A stretch of 64,000 nt of DNA from Mesorhizobium sp. M1E.F.Ca.ET.045.02.1.1 (GTDB lineage Bacteria; Pseudomonadota; Alphaproteobacteria; Rhizobiales; Rhizobiaceae), in contig NZ_CP034447.1 in NCBI RefSeq assembly GCF_003952485.1, positions 5,966,501 through 6,030,500 on the forward strand. The letters run 5' to 3'. The position numbers were made by a program, and so were the translations under genes. Under the pieces are notes generated by a model. That model made no database searches and had not been told where the DNA came from. It saw nothing but the letters and a program-made list of their open reading frames with translations. Below, one piece after another: positions 37,449 through 47,136 of the stretch (position 1 is the first letter of the stretch; each line of letters starts with the position of its first letter).

Positions 37449-38786
37449 ATGCCCACCAGTGCCGAGCCCCCGCGCCTTGCAGTCTCCACATCCGCCGAGC
37501 CCTATGGGCGTGTCGTCGTCCGGGCAGCGCTTTGGCTCACGTTGCTCGCGCCACTCTTCTATTCGACCTACGGCTTCGCCAACTGGCTGGCGTCGACGCG
37601 CGAGCATGTCGGCAGCATCGTGTTCGCCTGGGAGCACCATGTTCCATTCCTCGCCTGGACGATCGTGCCCTACTGGTCGATCAACCTGTTCTACGGGCTG
37701 TCGCTCCTGCTCAACGACAGCCGGCAGGGCGTCGACCGGCTGGCCAGCCGCTACCTCACCGCGCAGGTCGTCGCCGTCACCTGCTTCATCCTGTTTCCGC
37801 TGACCGCCACCTTCGTGCGGCCGGCAACGAGCGGCCTGCCCGGCTTCCTGTTTGCCGTGCTCGGCGGTTTCGACAAGCCGTTCAACCAGGCGCCATCGCT
37901 GCACATCGCGCTTTTGGTGATCATCTGGGATCACTGGCGCCAGCGCCTAGGAGGCCCACTGCTCGCGCTTTGGCACGGCTGGTGCTTCCTGATCGGCGCC
38001 TCGGTGCTGACGACCTGGCAGCACCATTTCATCGACATCCCCACCGGCGCGCTGCTCGGCTTCTTTGCGTTGTGGCTCTTTCCAGCCAAGGGCGAGATGC
38101 CCTTCGCCGGATTCCGCCTGACCGCCGATGCCAAGGCACGGCGGCTTTCGCTGTGCTACGCGCTGGGCGCCGCGCTCGTTCTCGCCGGCGCTGCCATCGG
38201 TGTCTTCTTTTCCGCTATCGCGCTTGTCCTTTTGTGGCCGGCGCTGGCGCTGGCCATCGTCGCCTTCGCCTATGCCGGGGCCGGCGCGAAAGTGTTCCAG
38301 AAGACGGCGGACGGCCAGGTTTCGCTGGCGAGCCGCATCCTGCTGTGGCCTTACCGGCTTGGCGCGAGGATCAATGTCCTGGCCTGGACGCGCAAGCTGC
38401 CGCCGGTCGTGGCGGTCACCGATGGCGTATTCCTCGGGCGTTTTCCGGCGAGCGGCGAAGCCAGCGGCTTCGGCACCGTGATCGACCTTGCCGCCGAGTT
38501 GGAGCGGCCGCGAGACGCGTCTGGCCGCTGGGCGAGCTTCGGCATGCTCGATCTCCTGCCGCCTCCCGCGGACACGCTCGACAACGCGGTGGCGGCGATC
38601 GAGCCGGCGCGGAGGCACGGCACAGTGCTGGTCTGTTGCGCGCTCGGTTTCCAGCGCAGCGCCACCGTCGTCGCCCGATGGCTGGTCGCCAGCGGCCGCT
38701 CGCGCACGCCGGCGCAGGCGCGCAAGCAGCTCGCCGGGTCCGGCCGGCCGGTGCATCTTCAGGTCGGACTGGACGAGCCGGCATGA
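37449..38786 (+). CDS. ynbD: PAP2 phosphatase-dual specificity phosphatase fusion, YnbD-like
   Basis: The 445-residue protein has an N-terminal membrane PAP2-like domain with motif PSLHIAL (about 150) and HHFIDIPTGA (about 190), which supply the catalytic His residues of lipid phosphatases. Two or three more helices follow. The C-terminal cytoplasmic domain has a cysteine phosphatase loop CALGFQRS (CX5R, about 397-404). E. coli YnbD has the same two-domain design. It likely dephosphorylates a lipid phosphate such as a phosphatidylglycerophosphate-like intermediate. ATG overlap (ATGA) with the next gene shows tight coupling. The gap to the ynbC-like gene holds a palindrome. Confidence 0.9.
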   Translation: MPTSAEPPRLAVSTSAEPYGRVVVRAALWLTLLAPLFYSTYGFANWLASTREHVGSIVFAWEHHVPFLAWTIVPYWSINLFYGLSLLLNDSRQGVDRLASRYLTAQVVAVTCFILFPLTATFVRPATSGLPGFLFAVLGGFDKPFNQAPSLHIALLVIIWDHWRQRLGGPLLALWHGWCFLIGASVLTTWQHHFIDIPTGALLGFFALWLFPAKGEMPFAGFRLTADAKARRLSLCYALGAALVLAGAAIGVFFSAIALVLLWPALALAIVAFAYAGAGAKVFQKTADGQVSLASRILLWPYRLGARINVLAWTRKLPPVVAVTDGVFLGRFPASGEASGFGTVIDLAAELERPRDASGRWASFGMLDLLPPPADTLDNAVAAIEPARRHGTVLVCCALGFQRSATVVARWLVASGRSRTPAQARKQLAGSGRPVHLQVGLDEPA

Positions 38787-39226
38787 CGGACGAAGCCTAT
38801 CAGCAGCGGACAGCCGCTTTCGCCGCCATGCTGATCAAGCAGGCGGCATGGCCGACCGCCATCGTCGTCGCCGGCGACAGCGTCGCGCCGCTGGTCGCCT
38901 CGGCGCGCGGCGCGCTCCACGCGCCCCTTGCCGTGCTGGCGCTGCTGGTCGCGGCGGCGAGCGCTGTCGTGGTGCTTGGGCTTTCCGCGCTTCTTCTCTT
39001 CGACGCGCTGCTGTTCCGGCTGATGGCGACGCATTCAGACGACGCCTCCGGAGGCGCCGCGGTCGACGACATCCTTTCGCGCATGCGGCTGAAGCCCGCG
39101 CCAACCGCTCCGCGCCCGCTCGACGATCGCATCGCAGGAACGCGCCGCCTTCTCGTGCGGCAGCGCATCGGCTTCGCGATCTTCGTCGTCGCGTTCCTCA
39201 CAGCAGGGTTCTGGATGCCCAGATGA
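38783..39226 (+). CDS. Small membrane protein of the ynb-like lipid cluster
   Basis: The 147-residue protein overlaps both neighbours by ATGA. It has two strong hydrophobic segments in the middle (about 45-78, PLAVLALLVAAASAVVVLG) and one at the C-terminus (FAIFVVAFLTAGFW), with a charged loop between. No enzymatic motif was found and I recognise no family. Its strict coupling to the phosphatase and acyltransferase suggests a subunit or scaffold of the same pathway. Confidence 0.8.
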   Translation: MTDEAYQQRTAAFAAMLIKQAAWPTAIVVAGDSVAPLVASARGALHAPLAVLALLVAAASAVVVLGLSALLLFDALLFRLMATHSDDASGGAAVDDILSRMRLKPAPTAPRPLDDRIAGTRRLLVRQRIGFAIFVVAFLTAGFWMPR

Positions 39227-39882
39227 GCAAGCTTGCGCTGCGGACCTTCACCCTGCTGCAGACGGTCACCTCCGTCGGCCTGTCGGCGCTGGCGTGGGCC
39301 GTGACCGGCGTGCGCCCGATCTGGAGCGGCAGCCAGCCGTCCGACCGGCAGCGCATCTACTTCGCCAACCATACCAGCCATGGCGATTTCATTTTGCTGT
39401 CGGCCTGCCTCAGCGAGACGGAGCGCGCCATCACGCATGCGGTGGCCGCTGCCGAATATTGGGGCAAGTCGCGGCTGCGCCGCTTCATCGCCGAGGACAT
39501 GCTGTCCTCCGTGCTGATCAGCCGGCAATGGACAAGCGAGGCGGAGAACCCGATCTCCGTCATGCTCTCCGTGCTCGACCAGGGCCACTCGCTGATCATC
39601 TTCCCGGAAGGCACTCGCAACATGAGCGACGAGCTGCTGCCTTTTCGCTCCGGGCTCTACAATCTGTCGATGGCGCGGCCGGACGTCGAACTGATCCCTT
39701 GCTGGATCGAGAACATGTCGCGCGTGCTGCCCAAAGGCCAGTTCCTGCCGGTACCGCTGCTTTGCCGCGTCGTCTTCGGCGCACCGGTGGCGGTGGCGCC
39801 GGGCGAGGAACGCCGCGCCTTCCTCGAGCGCGCCCGCTCAGCGCTTCTGGCGCTCAACCCGCGCCCCGACCGAGACGATTGA
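39223..39882 (+). CDS. 1-acylglycerol-3-phosphate acyltransferase-like enzyme (PlsC family)
   Basis: The 219-residue protein has an N-terminal hydrophobic helix and the acyltransferase blocks NHTSHGD (HX4D motif, about 46-52), IIFPEGTRN (about 125) and ELIPCWIEN. These are the catalytic and glycerol-phosphate-binding motifs of PlsC enzymes. It probably acylates a lyso-phospholipid or related lipid at the membrane. It overlaps the preceding gene by four bases and the next by one (TGATG). Confidence 0.92.
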   Translation: MSKLALRTFTLLQTVTSVGLSALAWAVTGVRPIWSGSQPSDRQRIYFANHTSHGDFILLSACLSETERAITHAVAAAEYWGKSRLRRFIAEDMLSSVLISRQWTSEAENPISVMLSVLDQGHSLIIFPEGTRNMSDELLPFRSGLYNLSMARPDVELIPCWIENMSRVLPKGQFLPVPLLCRVVFGAPVAVAPGEERRAFLERARSALLALNPRPDRDD

Positions 39883-40817
39883 TGCGCCACGAAATCAGCA
39901 TTCTCATCATCGGCCTTTTCGTGGTGCTGAGCACCGCCAGCGTCACCGCCGGCATCCTTTCGATGCACGCGCCGAAGCCGCTGAGCGCGACGCTCGTCAA
40001 CCTCACTCAGCGCATCAACGCCTGGTGGGTCATGGTGGCGCTGATGACGGTCGCCTTCTTCTTCGGCCGCTACGGCATGACGATCCTGTTCGCGCTGATC
40101 TCGTTCGCGGCGCTGCGCGAATTCGTGACGCTGACGCACAGCCGTCGCAGCGACCATTGGGTGCTGCTCGGCATGTTCGGCATCGTCATTCCGTTCCAGT
40201 ATTGGCTGGTGTGGACCGCCTGGTACGGCCTCTTCGTCATCTTCATTCCGGTCTACTGCTTCCTGCTGATGCCCGCGATCACGGCGCTGCATGGCGACAC
40301 CGAGCGCTTCCTGGAGCGCATCGCCGCGCAGCAATGGGCGATCATGATCTCGGTCTACTGCGTCAGCCACGTCCCTGCCCTGCTGACGCTCAACGTGCCG
40401 GGCTTCGAAGGCCGCAACCTCTTGCTCATCGCCTTCCTGATCATCGTCGTGCAGGGCAGCGACGTGCTGCAGTACATCTTTGGCAAGCTGTTCGGAAAAC
40501 ACCGCTTCTCGCCCACCGTCTCGCCCTCGAAGACCTGGGAGGGCCTGATCGGCGGACTGGCCGCGTCGAGCCTGCTCGGCGCGCTCTTGTCCTTCATCAC
40601 GCCGTTCTCGCCGCTGCAGGCTTCGGCGGTCGCCTTCGTCGCCTGCACGATGGGTTTTCTCGGCGGGCTCGTCGCCTCGGCGATCAAGCGCGACCAGGGC
40701 GTCAAGGACTGGGGGCATTTGATCGAGGGCCATGGCGGCATGCTCGACCGCACCGACAGCCTGGTCTTCGCCGCGCCGATCTTCTTCCACATCGTGCGCT
40801 ATTTCTGGACGGTATGA
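39882..40817 (+). CDS. ynbB: Phosphatidate cytidylyltransferase (CdsA family), YnbB-like
   Basis: The 311-residue polytopic protein carries the cytidylyltransferase signature near its end: SAIKRDQGVKDWGHLI followed by GHGGMLDRTDS. The segment SPTVSPSKTWEGLIGG also matches CdsA. It should make CDP-diacylglycerol from CTP and phosphatidate, the substrate of the YnbA-like transferase 5 kb upstream. Because the main cdsA of rhizobia is normally elsewhere, this is likely a dedicated paralogue. It is the last gene of the cluster; a 215-bp gap without recognisable features follows (40818-41032). Confidence 0.93.
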   Translation: MRHEISILIIGLFVVLSTASVTAGILSMHAPKPLSATLVNLTQRINAWWVMVALMTVAFFFGRYGMTILFALISFAALREFVTLTHSRRSDHWVLLGMFGIVIPFQYWLVWTAWYGLFVIFIPVYCFLLMPAITALHGDTERFLERIAAQQWAIMISVYCVSHVPALLTLNVPGFEGRNLLLIAFLIIVVQGSDVLQYIFGKLFGKHRFSPTVSPSKTWEGLIGGLAASSLLGALLSFITPFSPLQASAVAFVACTMGFLGGLVASAIKRDQGVKDWGHLIEGHGGMLDRTDSLVFAAPIFFHIVRYFWTV

Positions 40818-41032
40818 CCGTCGGCATCGGCGTCTCCCGGCGCCGTTCCAAGGCCGTCTCACCCAAACATCGGAAAATTTTCAGAAACCGTTCGGGAGTT
40901 CCCGGGCCGGAAACCGCAAGAAGATCGGGCTGGCGAAAGACAGGCCGCAACGCCCGATCCCCTCTCCAGCCAACATATTTCCCGGTCGCCGCATCCTCCC
41001 GGTGCGACCGCAACCTTGGTGATGGAGACAAC

Positions 41033-42172
41033 ATGATTGCCGCACTCTTCCGTAACGGGCCGTCGAGGCGCCGCCTTGTCGCCGGATCGATCGCCGTTCT
41101 TGCCTGCGGTGCCGCCGTGGTCTGGCACGGCGCCAGAAGCGAGGCCTCGAACGCCACGCCGGCCGCACCCGAGACGAAGCTCGTCAAGGCCGTCGCCGTC
41201 GCCCCGATGCTCGGCGCGGACACCCGCACCGCCGTCGGCGAGATACGCCCGAGGCTCGAAAGCGACCTCGGCTTCCGCGTATCCGGCAAGCTCATCGAAC
41301 GCATCGCCGGGATCGGCGCCACGGTGAGGAAGGGCGACGTGCTCGCCCGCATCGACGACCAGGACTATCGCAACCGGCTCGCCAGCGCCGAGGCCGACGT
41401 CGCGGCGGCGCAGGCGGTGCTCGTCGAGGCAAGCGCCGCCGAGGCCCGCATCGGCGCGCTGCTCGCCAAGGGCTTTACGACGCGGGCCAATTACGACGCG
41501 ACGCTGAAGAACCTGCGCTCGGCGCAGGCCAAGCTCAAATCGGCGAAAATCGCCTTCGACATGGCCAAAGACCAGCTCGGCTATAGCGAGCTGCGCGCGG
41601 AATTCGACGGTATCGTCACCGCGACCGGGGCCGAAGCCGGCCAGTCCGTCAATGTCGGGCAGACGGTGGTGCGCGTCGCCGATCCGGAGAGCCGCGATGC
41701 GGTGTTCTCGATCGCGGAAGCTGCCTTCGCCAACGCGCCCGATACGAAGCGGCCACCGCAGGTAACCGTCTCGCTGCTTAGCAATCCGGCGATCACGGCG
41801 GTCGGCACCGTCCGCGAGATTGCACCCATGGCTGATGCCGCGACCCGCACCTTCCAGGTGAAGGTCTCGCTCGAGAATGTGCCCGACGAAATGCGCTTCG
41901 GCGCAAGCGTCGCCGGCCGCGCCGAGATGGGTGGCGCGCCGGTGATGGTGCTGCCGGGCAGCGCGCTGTTCGATAAGGAAGGCAAGCCGGCCGTGTGGGT
42001 CGTCACACCGTCGTCGGCGGTGGAGCTGAGGCCAATCTCTGTCGCCCGCTACGAGACCGATCGCATCGTCGTCAGCGACGGGCTCGCCAAAGGCGATCTC
42101 GTCGTCACCGCCGGCGTCAACCGGCTGCGGGAACACGAAAAAGTTCGTATCGTTGAAGGAGAAGGAAAATGA
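41033..42172 (+). CDS. RND efflux periplasmic adaptor (MFP)
   Basis: The protein has 379 residues from ATG 41033 (GGAG six bases upstream). It has a signal peptide or anchor (LVAGSIAVLACGAAVVW), a lipoyl domain split by a short coiled-coil hairpin (about 95-150), then barrel and membrane-proximal domains (GTVREIAPMADAATRTFQVKV is a family block). It pairs with the RND pump at 43859-46960. It overlaps the monooxygenase gene by four bases (ATGA), placing all three genes in one operon. Confidence 0.93.
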   Translation: MIAALFRNGPSRRRLVAGSIAVLACGAAVVWHGARSEASNATPAAPETKLVKAVAVAPMLGADTRTAVGEIRPRLESDLGFRVSGKLIERIAGIGATVRKGDVLARIDDQDYRNRLASAEADVAAAQAVLVEASAAEARIGALLAKGFTTRANYDATLKNLRSAQAKLKSAKIAFDMAKDQLGYSELRAEFDGIVTATGAEAGQSVNVGQTVVRVADPESRDAVFSIAEAAFANAPDTKRPPQVTVSLLSNPAITAVGTVREIAPMADAATRTFQVKVSLENVPDEMRFGASVAGRAEMGGAPVMVLPGSALFDKEGKPAVWVVTPSSAVELRPISVARYETDRIVVSDGLAKGDLVVTAGVNRLREHEKVRIVEGEGK

Positions 42173-43743
42173 CCGTGTCCAAGACAAAGGTCCTCATTGC
42201 TGGCGCCGGTCCGACCGGGCTGACGCTCGCGCTCTGGCTGACCAGGCTCGGCGTGCCGGTGCGCATCTTTGACAAGGCCGCAGCTCCCGGCGAAACATCG
42301 CGAGCGCTTGCCGTCCAGGCGCGCACGCTGGAGTTCCACCGCCAGATCGGCATCGTCGACGACGTGCTTGCGGAGGGCGTGCGCATCGAGCGACTCACCG
42401 TGCACACGCCGGCCGGGATAGCGGCGCGCCTGCCGCTGTCCGATTTCGGCCGCGGCATCAGCCCCTATTCCTTCGCCTTCGCGCTGCCGCAGGACATCCA
42501 CGAACGCGTGCTGATCGCGCATCTGGAGCGCGCCGGCGTCAAGGTCGAGCGAAGCACCGAGCTCATCACCTTCCAGGACAGAGGCGATGCGGTCGTCGCG
42601 ACCTTGAGCAAGGTAGGCCGGACCGAAACCGTCGGCGCCGCCTATCTTGCCGGTTGCGACGGTGCCCACAGCGCCGTGCGCCATGGGCTGAAGGTCGGCT
42701 TTCCCGGCGGCGCTTACGAGCAGTCCTTCTACGTCGCCGACGTGAAGGGGCGCGGCGAGATCACCCGCAACGGCATGGACACGACGGTCAGCGCCTATGG
42801 CTTCGCGATCGTCATGCCGGTCCGGCAGTCCGGCTCGGTCAGGCTGATCGGTATCGTGCCGAAGGCGCATGAGGCCGACGAGACGATCAGCTTCGAGGCG
42901 ATCCGAGCCGATGTCGAGCGCGACACCGGCGTCACGGTCGACGAGGTGAACTGGTTCTCGACCTACCGCGTCCACCATCGCGTCGCCGAGCGCTTCCGCG
43001 TCGGCCGCGTGTTTCTTTGCGGCGATGCCGGCCACATCCACAGCCCGGCCGGCGGCCAGGGCATGAACACCGGCATGGGCGATGCAGTGAACCTCGCCTG
43101 GAAGCTCGCGGCGATCGTGCAGGGCCGAGCCGATCCGCGCCTGCTCGACAGCTACGAGCCGGAGCGCATCGCATTTGCGCAGAAGCTGATCGACAGCACC
43201 GACACCGCTTTCCGCTTCATCACCAGCCGCTCGCGGTTCATAGGCTTGTTCCGTCGCTATCTGATGCCGAAGATTTTGAACGCGCTGCTCCACACCTCTT
43301 TCGGCTCGCGCTTCTTCTTCGGCGTGATCTCGCAGGCGGCGATCGAGTATCGCGCCGGACCGATCAGCGCGGGCACGGCGGGCAAGGTGAGCGGCGGCGA
43401 CCGCCTGCCCTATGTACTCGGCCCCAACGGTGACAATTTCGAGCCGCTGCGCTCGCTCGACTGGCAGGTCCACGTCTACGGCGAGGTCACCTGCGATTTC
43501 CGGGCGATGCTGGCGCCGACCGGCATCCCGATCCACGCCTTCGCCTGGTCGGACGCGGCCGAAAAGGCCGGCTTGCAGCGCGACGCTGCCTATCTGGTGA
43601 GACCGGACGGCCATGTCGCGCTTGCCTCGCCGGTCCAGGAAGCGGCCGCTTTCCAGCGCTATATCGCCGGTCTCGCCATCAAGCCGAGAACCGCAGAGCG
43701 CGCGCCCTACCGCGTGCCGGGCACCATGCACAGCCTGGCCTGA
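42169..43743 (+). CDS. FAD-dependent aromatic monooxygenase (PheA/UbiH-type flavoprotein)
   Basis: The 524-residue protein has the three FAD-binding fingerprints of class A flavin hydroxylases: GAGPTGLTLA (about 11-20), the DG motif in GCDGAHSAVR (about 162), and GDAGHIHSPAGGQGMN (about 285). The C-terminal thioredoxin-like domain resembles that of phenol and pentachlorophenol hydroxylases. It should hydroxylate an aromatic or polyketide compound with NAD(P)H and O2. Its location between the adaptor and pump genes, with a 4-bp overlap, is unusual and suggests the pump's substrate is modified before export, similar to TetX-like drug inactivation; this is inference. Confidence 0.9.
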   Translation: MTVSKTKVLIAGAGPTGLTLALWLTRLGVPVRIFDKAAAPGETSRALAVQARTLEFHRQIGIVDDVLAEGVRIERLTVHTPAGIAARLPLSDFGRGISPYSFAFALPQDIHERVLIAHLERAGVKVERSTELITFQDRGDAVVATLSKVGRTETVGAAYLAGCDGAHSAVRHGLKVGFPGGAYEQSFYVADVKGRGEITRNGMDTTVSAYGFAIVMPVRQSGSVRLIGIVPKAHEADETISFEAIRADVERDTGVTVDEVNWFSTYRVHHRVAERFRVGRVFLCGDAGHIHSPAGGQGMNTGMGDAVNLAWKLAAIVQGRADPRLLDSYEPERIAFAQKLIDSTDTAFRFITSRSRFIGLFRRYLMPKILNALLHTSFGSRFFFGVISQAAIEYRAGPISAGTAGKVSGGDRLPYVLGPNGDNFEPLRSLDWQVHVYGEVTCDFRAMLAPTGIPIHAFAWSDAAEKAGLQRDAAYLVRPDGHVALASPVQEAAAFQRYIAGLAIKPRTAERAPYRVPGTMHSLA

Positions 43744-43858
43744 ACTGCCACGGCGCCCGCCAAGCGGCGGGCGCTTACCGAACCCCAACCGTCACTTGTT
43801 TCGCCTGCCGGCAGCCGCCGGCGGAACGCGCCTTTGCGCGCTGAGAGGAATTTGCATC

Positions 43859-46800
43859 ATGACGAGTTTCAACCTTTCCGAATGGGCGCTGCGCCACCGG
43901 AGCTTCATCGTCTACCTGATGATCGCGGCGGCACTTGCCGGCCTTTACCCCTATCGCGGCCTCGGTCGCGAGGAGGACCCGCCCTTCACCATCAAGACCA
44001 TGGTGGTGAAGACGATGTGGCCGGGCGCCAGCGCCGGCGACACGCTGGAGCAGATCACCGACCGCATCGAGAAGAAGCTCGAGGAGCTGCCGGACCTCGA
44101 CTACGTCAAGAGCTACACCAAGCCCGGCGAGTCCGTCGTCTTCGTCAACCTCAAGGACACGGTCGCCGGCGACCAGGTGCAGCCGCTCTGGTACCAGGTG
44201 CGCAAGAAGCTCGACGACATCAAGCCGACGCTGCCGTCCGGCGTGCAGGGCCCGTTCTACAACGACGAGTTCGGCGACACCTATTCGTTGATCTACGCGC
44301 TTACTTCCGACAGCCTCAGCCATCGCGAGTTGAAGGATCTGGCGAGCAGCCTGCGCGCCGGGCTGCTCACCGTGAAGGATGTCGCCAAGGTCGACCTGAT
44401 CGGCCAGCAGGACGAGAAGATCTATCTGGAATTCTCGACCCAGAAGATCGCCGCACTCGGCCTCGACGTCGGCACGCTGTCGCAGGCGCTGCAGGCGCAG
44501 AACGCGCTGACGCCGAGCGGCACGGTCGACGCCGGCCCCGAGCGCATCGCCATCCGCGTCTCCGGCAGCTTCACCTCGGAGGAAAGCCTGAAGGCAATCA
44601 ACTTCTACGCCAACGGCCACTACTTCCGGCTGGGCGACGTCGCCGAGGTCAAGCGTGCCTATTCCGACCCGCCGCAACCGATGTTCCGCTTCAACGGCAA
44701 GCCTGCCGTCGGCATCGCCATCTCGATGACTTCGGGCGGCGACGCGTTGGCGCTGGGCGAAAACGTCAAGGAGAAGATGCACGAAATGGAGGCCGAGCTG
44801 CCGCTCGGCGCTGAGCTCGGTCTGGTCGCCGACCAGTCGCATGTCGTGGAAGAATCCGTCGGCGAGTTCACCAAGAGCCTCGGCGAGGCGATCGCCATCG
44901 TGCTTGCGGTGTCGCTGCTGGCGCTCGGCTGGCGCCCCGGCGTCGTGGTGGCGGTCGCCATCCCGCTGGTGCTGGCGATAACCTTCGTCACCATGGAGTA
45001 TTTCGGCATCTCGCTGCAGCGCATCTCGCTCGGCGCGCTGATCATCGCTCTCGGCCTGCTGGTCGACGATGCGATGATCGCGGTCGAGATGATGATCTCG
45101 CGCATGGAGGAAGGCCACGACAAGATCTCGGCCGCCACCTACGCCTACACCTCCACCGCCTTCCCGATGCTCACCGGCACGCTGGTGACCATCGCCGGCT
45201 TCGTGCCGGTCGGTTTCGCCAAGAGCGGCGCCGGCGAATACTGCTTCTCGCTGTTTGCCGTCGTGGCGATCGCGCTGGTCGTCTCCTGGGTGGTGGCCGT
45301 GCTGTTCACGCCGCTCACCGGCGTGGCGCTCCTGCCCGATCGCATCAAAGGCCATGGCAGCCATCAGCCGTCGCGGATTGCCCGCGGCTTCCAGACGCTG
45401 CTCGAGATGGCGATGCGGGCGAAGTGGATCGTGCTGTCGGCGACCGCGGGGCTGTTCGCGCTCTCGGCCGTGGCCATGGGCTTCGTCGGCCAGGAATTCT
45501 TCCCGAAGTCCGACCGGCCGGAGGTTATGCTCGATCTTACCCTGCCGCGCACCGCCTCGATCAAGTCGACGGATGCCGTGGTCGAGCGTGTCGAGAAGCT
45601 GCTCGCCGCCGATCCCGACATCGACCATTGGAGCTTCTATGTCGGCCAGGGCGCGGTGCGCTTCTACCTGCCGCTCGACGCGCAGCTGGCCAATGACTTC
45701 TTCGCCCAGGCCGTGGTGGTGACCAAGGGCCACGCCGTTCGCCAGGCCGTCATCGACCGGCTGGAGAAGGAGCTGGCGACCGGCTTCGACGACGTCATGG
45801 CCCGCGTCACGCCGCTGGAGCTCGGCCCGCCGGTCGGCTGGCCGCTGAAGTTCCGCGTCAGCGGTCCGGACCCGGACAAGACGCGCAGCTTGGCGCAGCA
45901 GTTCGCGCAGGTGCTAGGCAGCGACGCCGCCGTGCGCAACATCAACTACGACTGGAACGAACCGGCCAAGGTGATCAAGGTCGACGTCGACCAGGACCGG
46001 GCGCGCGCGCTGGGCATCTCCTCGCAGCAACTGTCGGAGACGATCAACGCGGTGCTGTCGGGCTCCAAGATCACGCAGATGCGCGACGACACCTACCTCG
46101 TCGACATCGTCGCCCGGGCGGTGGAGACCGAACGCGCCAGCATCGACACGCTGCGCGGCCTGACGATCAGCGCGTCCGGTGGTCGGCACGTGCCGCTCGA
46201 GCAGGTGGCCAAGCTCAGCTATCAGACCGAGCCGCCGCTGATCTGGCGCCGCGGCCGGCTGCCGACCGTGACAGTGCAGGGCGACGTCGCGCCAGGCGAG
46301 AACGCCACCTCCGTCACGCGGCGGCTGGAGAACGCGATCGCCGCCTTCAAGGCGGAGCTGCCGGCGCGCTACAGCGTCGAACAGGGCGGCGTGATCGAGG
46401 ACAGCGCCAAGGCGCAGGCCAGCATCTTCGTGGTGTTCCCGCTGATGCTGTTCATCATGGCGACGGTGCTGATGATCCAGCTGATGAGCTTCCAGCGCCT
46501 GGTGCTGGTGCTGCTCACGGCTCCGCTGGCGCTGATCGGCGTCGCCGGCGCGCTGCTCCTGTCGGGCGCACCAATGGGCTTCGTGGCGATCCTCGGCGTG
46601 ATGTCGCTGATCGGCATGGTGATCCGCAACTCGGTCATCCTGATCGCGCAGATCGACCAGCACATCGCCGCCGGCGAGGAGCCGTGGGCCGCGGTGATCA
46701 GCGCCACCACGCATCGGCTGCGGCCGATCCTGCTCACGGCGGCGGCCGCCATCCTCGGCATGATCCCGATCGCGCCGACGGTGTTCTGGGGGCCGATGGC

Positions 46801-46960
46801 CTATGCGGTGATGGGCGGGCTGATGGTGGCAACCGCGCTGACGCTGGTCTTCCTGCCGACGCTCTACGCAACCTGGTTCGGCATCAAGGCGCCCGCTGAG
46901 ACCACCGCGGCGACCGAACCGACCACGGCCAGCGCCGAACCTCAGCCGCTGGCCGCCTGA
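43859..46960 (+). CDS. RND-family efflux pump inner membrane transporter
   Basis: The protein has 1,033 residues from ATG 43859 (GAGAGGA upstream). It has the RND duplication: helix 1 at the N-terminus, periplasmic loop, six-helix block with ALIIALGLLVDDAMIAVEMM (the Asp pair for proton relay, about 395-415), a second loop and final helices. The sequence is closest to the hydrophobe/amphiphile efflux class with N-terminus NLSEWALRHRSFIVYL, found in many alphaproteobacteria. It works with the adaptor at 41033 and an outer membrane factor not in view. The C-terminus is a Thr/Ala-rich tail. Confidence 0.96.
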   Translation: MTSFNLSEWALRHRSFIVYLMIAAALAGLYPYRGLGREEDPPFTIKTMVVKTMWPGASAGDTLEQITDRIEKKLEELPDLDYVKSYTKPGESVVFVNLKDTVAGDQVQPLWYQVRKKLDDIKPTLPSGVQGPFYNDEFGDTYSLIYALTSDSLSHRELKDLASSLRAGLLTVKDVAKVDLIGQQDEKIYLEFSTQKIAALGLDVGTLSQALQAQNALTPSGTVDAGPERIAIRVSGSFTSEESLKAINFYANGHYFRLGDVAEVKRAYSDPPQPMFRFNGKPAVGIAISMTSGGDALALGENVKEKMHEMEAELPLGAELGLVADQSHVVEESVGEFTKSLGEAIAIVLAVSLLALGWRPGVVVAVAIPLVLAITFVTMEYFGISLQRISLGALIIALGLLVDDAMIAVEMMISRMEEGHDKISAATYAYTSTAFPMLTGTLVTIAGFVPVGFAKSGAGEYCFSLFAVVAIALVVSWVVAVLFTPLTGVALLPDRIKGHGSHQPSRIARGFQTLLEMAMRAKWIVLSATAGLFALSAVAMGFVGQEFFPKSDRPEVMLDLTLPRTASIKSTDAVVERVEKLLAADPDIDHWSFYVGQGAVRFYLPLDAQLANDFFAQAVVVTKGHAVRQAVIDRLEKELATGFDDVMARVTPLELGPPVGWPLKFRVSGPDPDKTRSLAQQFAQVLGSDAAVRNINYDWNEPAKVIKVDVDQDRARALGISSQQLSETINAVLSGSKITQMRDDTYLVDIVARAVETERASIDTLRGLTISASGGRHVPLEQVAKLSYQTEPPLIWRRGRLPTVTVQGDVAPGENATSVTRRLENAIAAFKAELPARYSVEQGGVIEDSAKAQASIFVVFPLMLFIMATVLMIQLMSFQRLVLVLLTAPLALIGVAGALLLSGAPMGFVAILGVMSLIGMVIRNSVILIAQIDQHIAAGEEPWAAVISATTHRLRPILLTAAAAILGMIPIAPTVFWGPMAYAVMGGLMVATALTLVFLPTLYATWFGIKAPAETTAATEPTTASAEPQPLAA

Positions 46961-47136
46961 GCTGAAACCATTGCGGAGACGCCGCCGTGGCAGTTCTTCG
47001 TCGTCGCCGACGTGATCGGCGGCGGCGTCACAACCGCGAGCGTTTCGCGGTTGCTCACCTAGCGGCGCTGGCGGGACACAGCCCCGGCTTGCCGCATCCT
47101 CCCACTAGACTTCAATCGACATCAGGAGAAACGGAA

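Noticed and set aside
40818..41032. Possible promoter or RNA in the gap before the RND adaptor gene
   Set aside because: Only short, weak inverted repeats such as GAAAATTTTC were found; nothing supports a call.
40859..45733. Long minus-strand frames opposite the RND operon
   Set aside because: They are antisense to genes with clear motifs and lack domains of their own.
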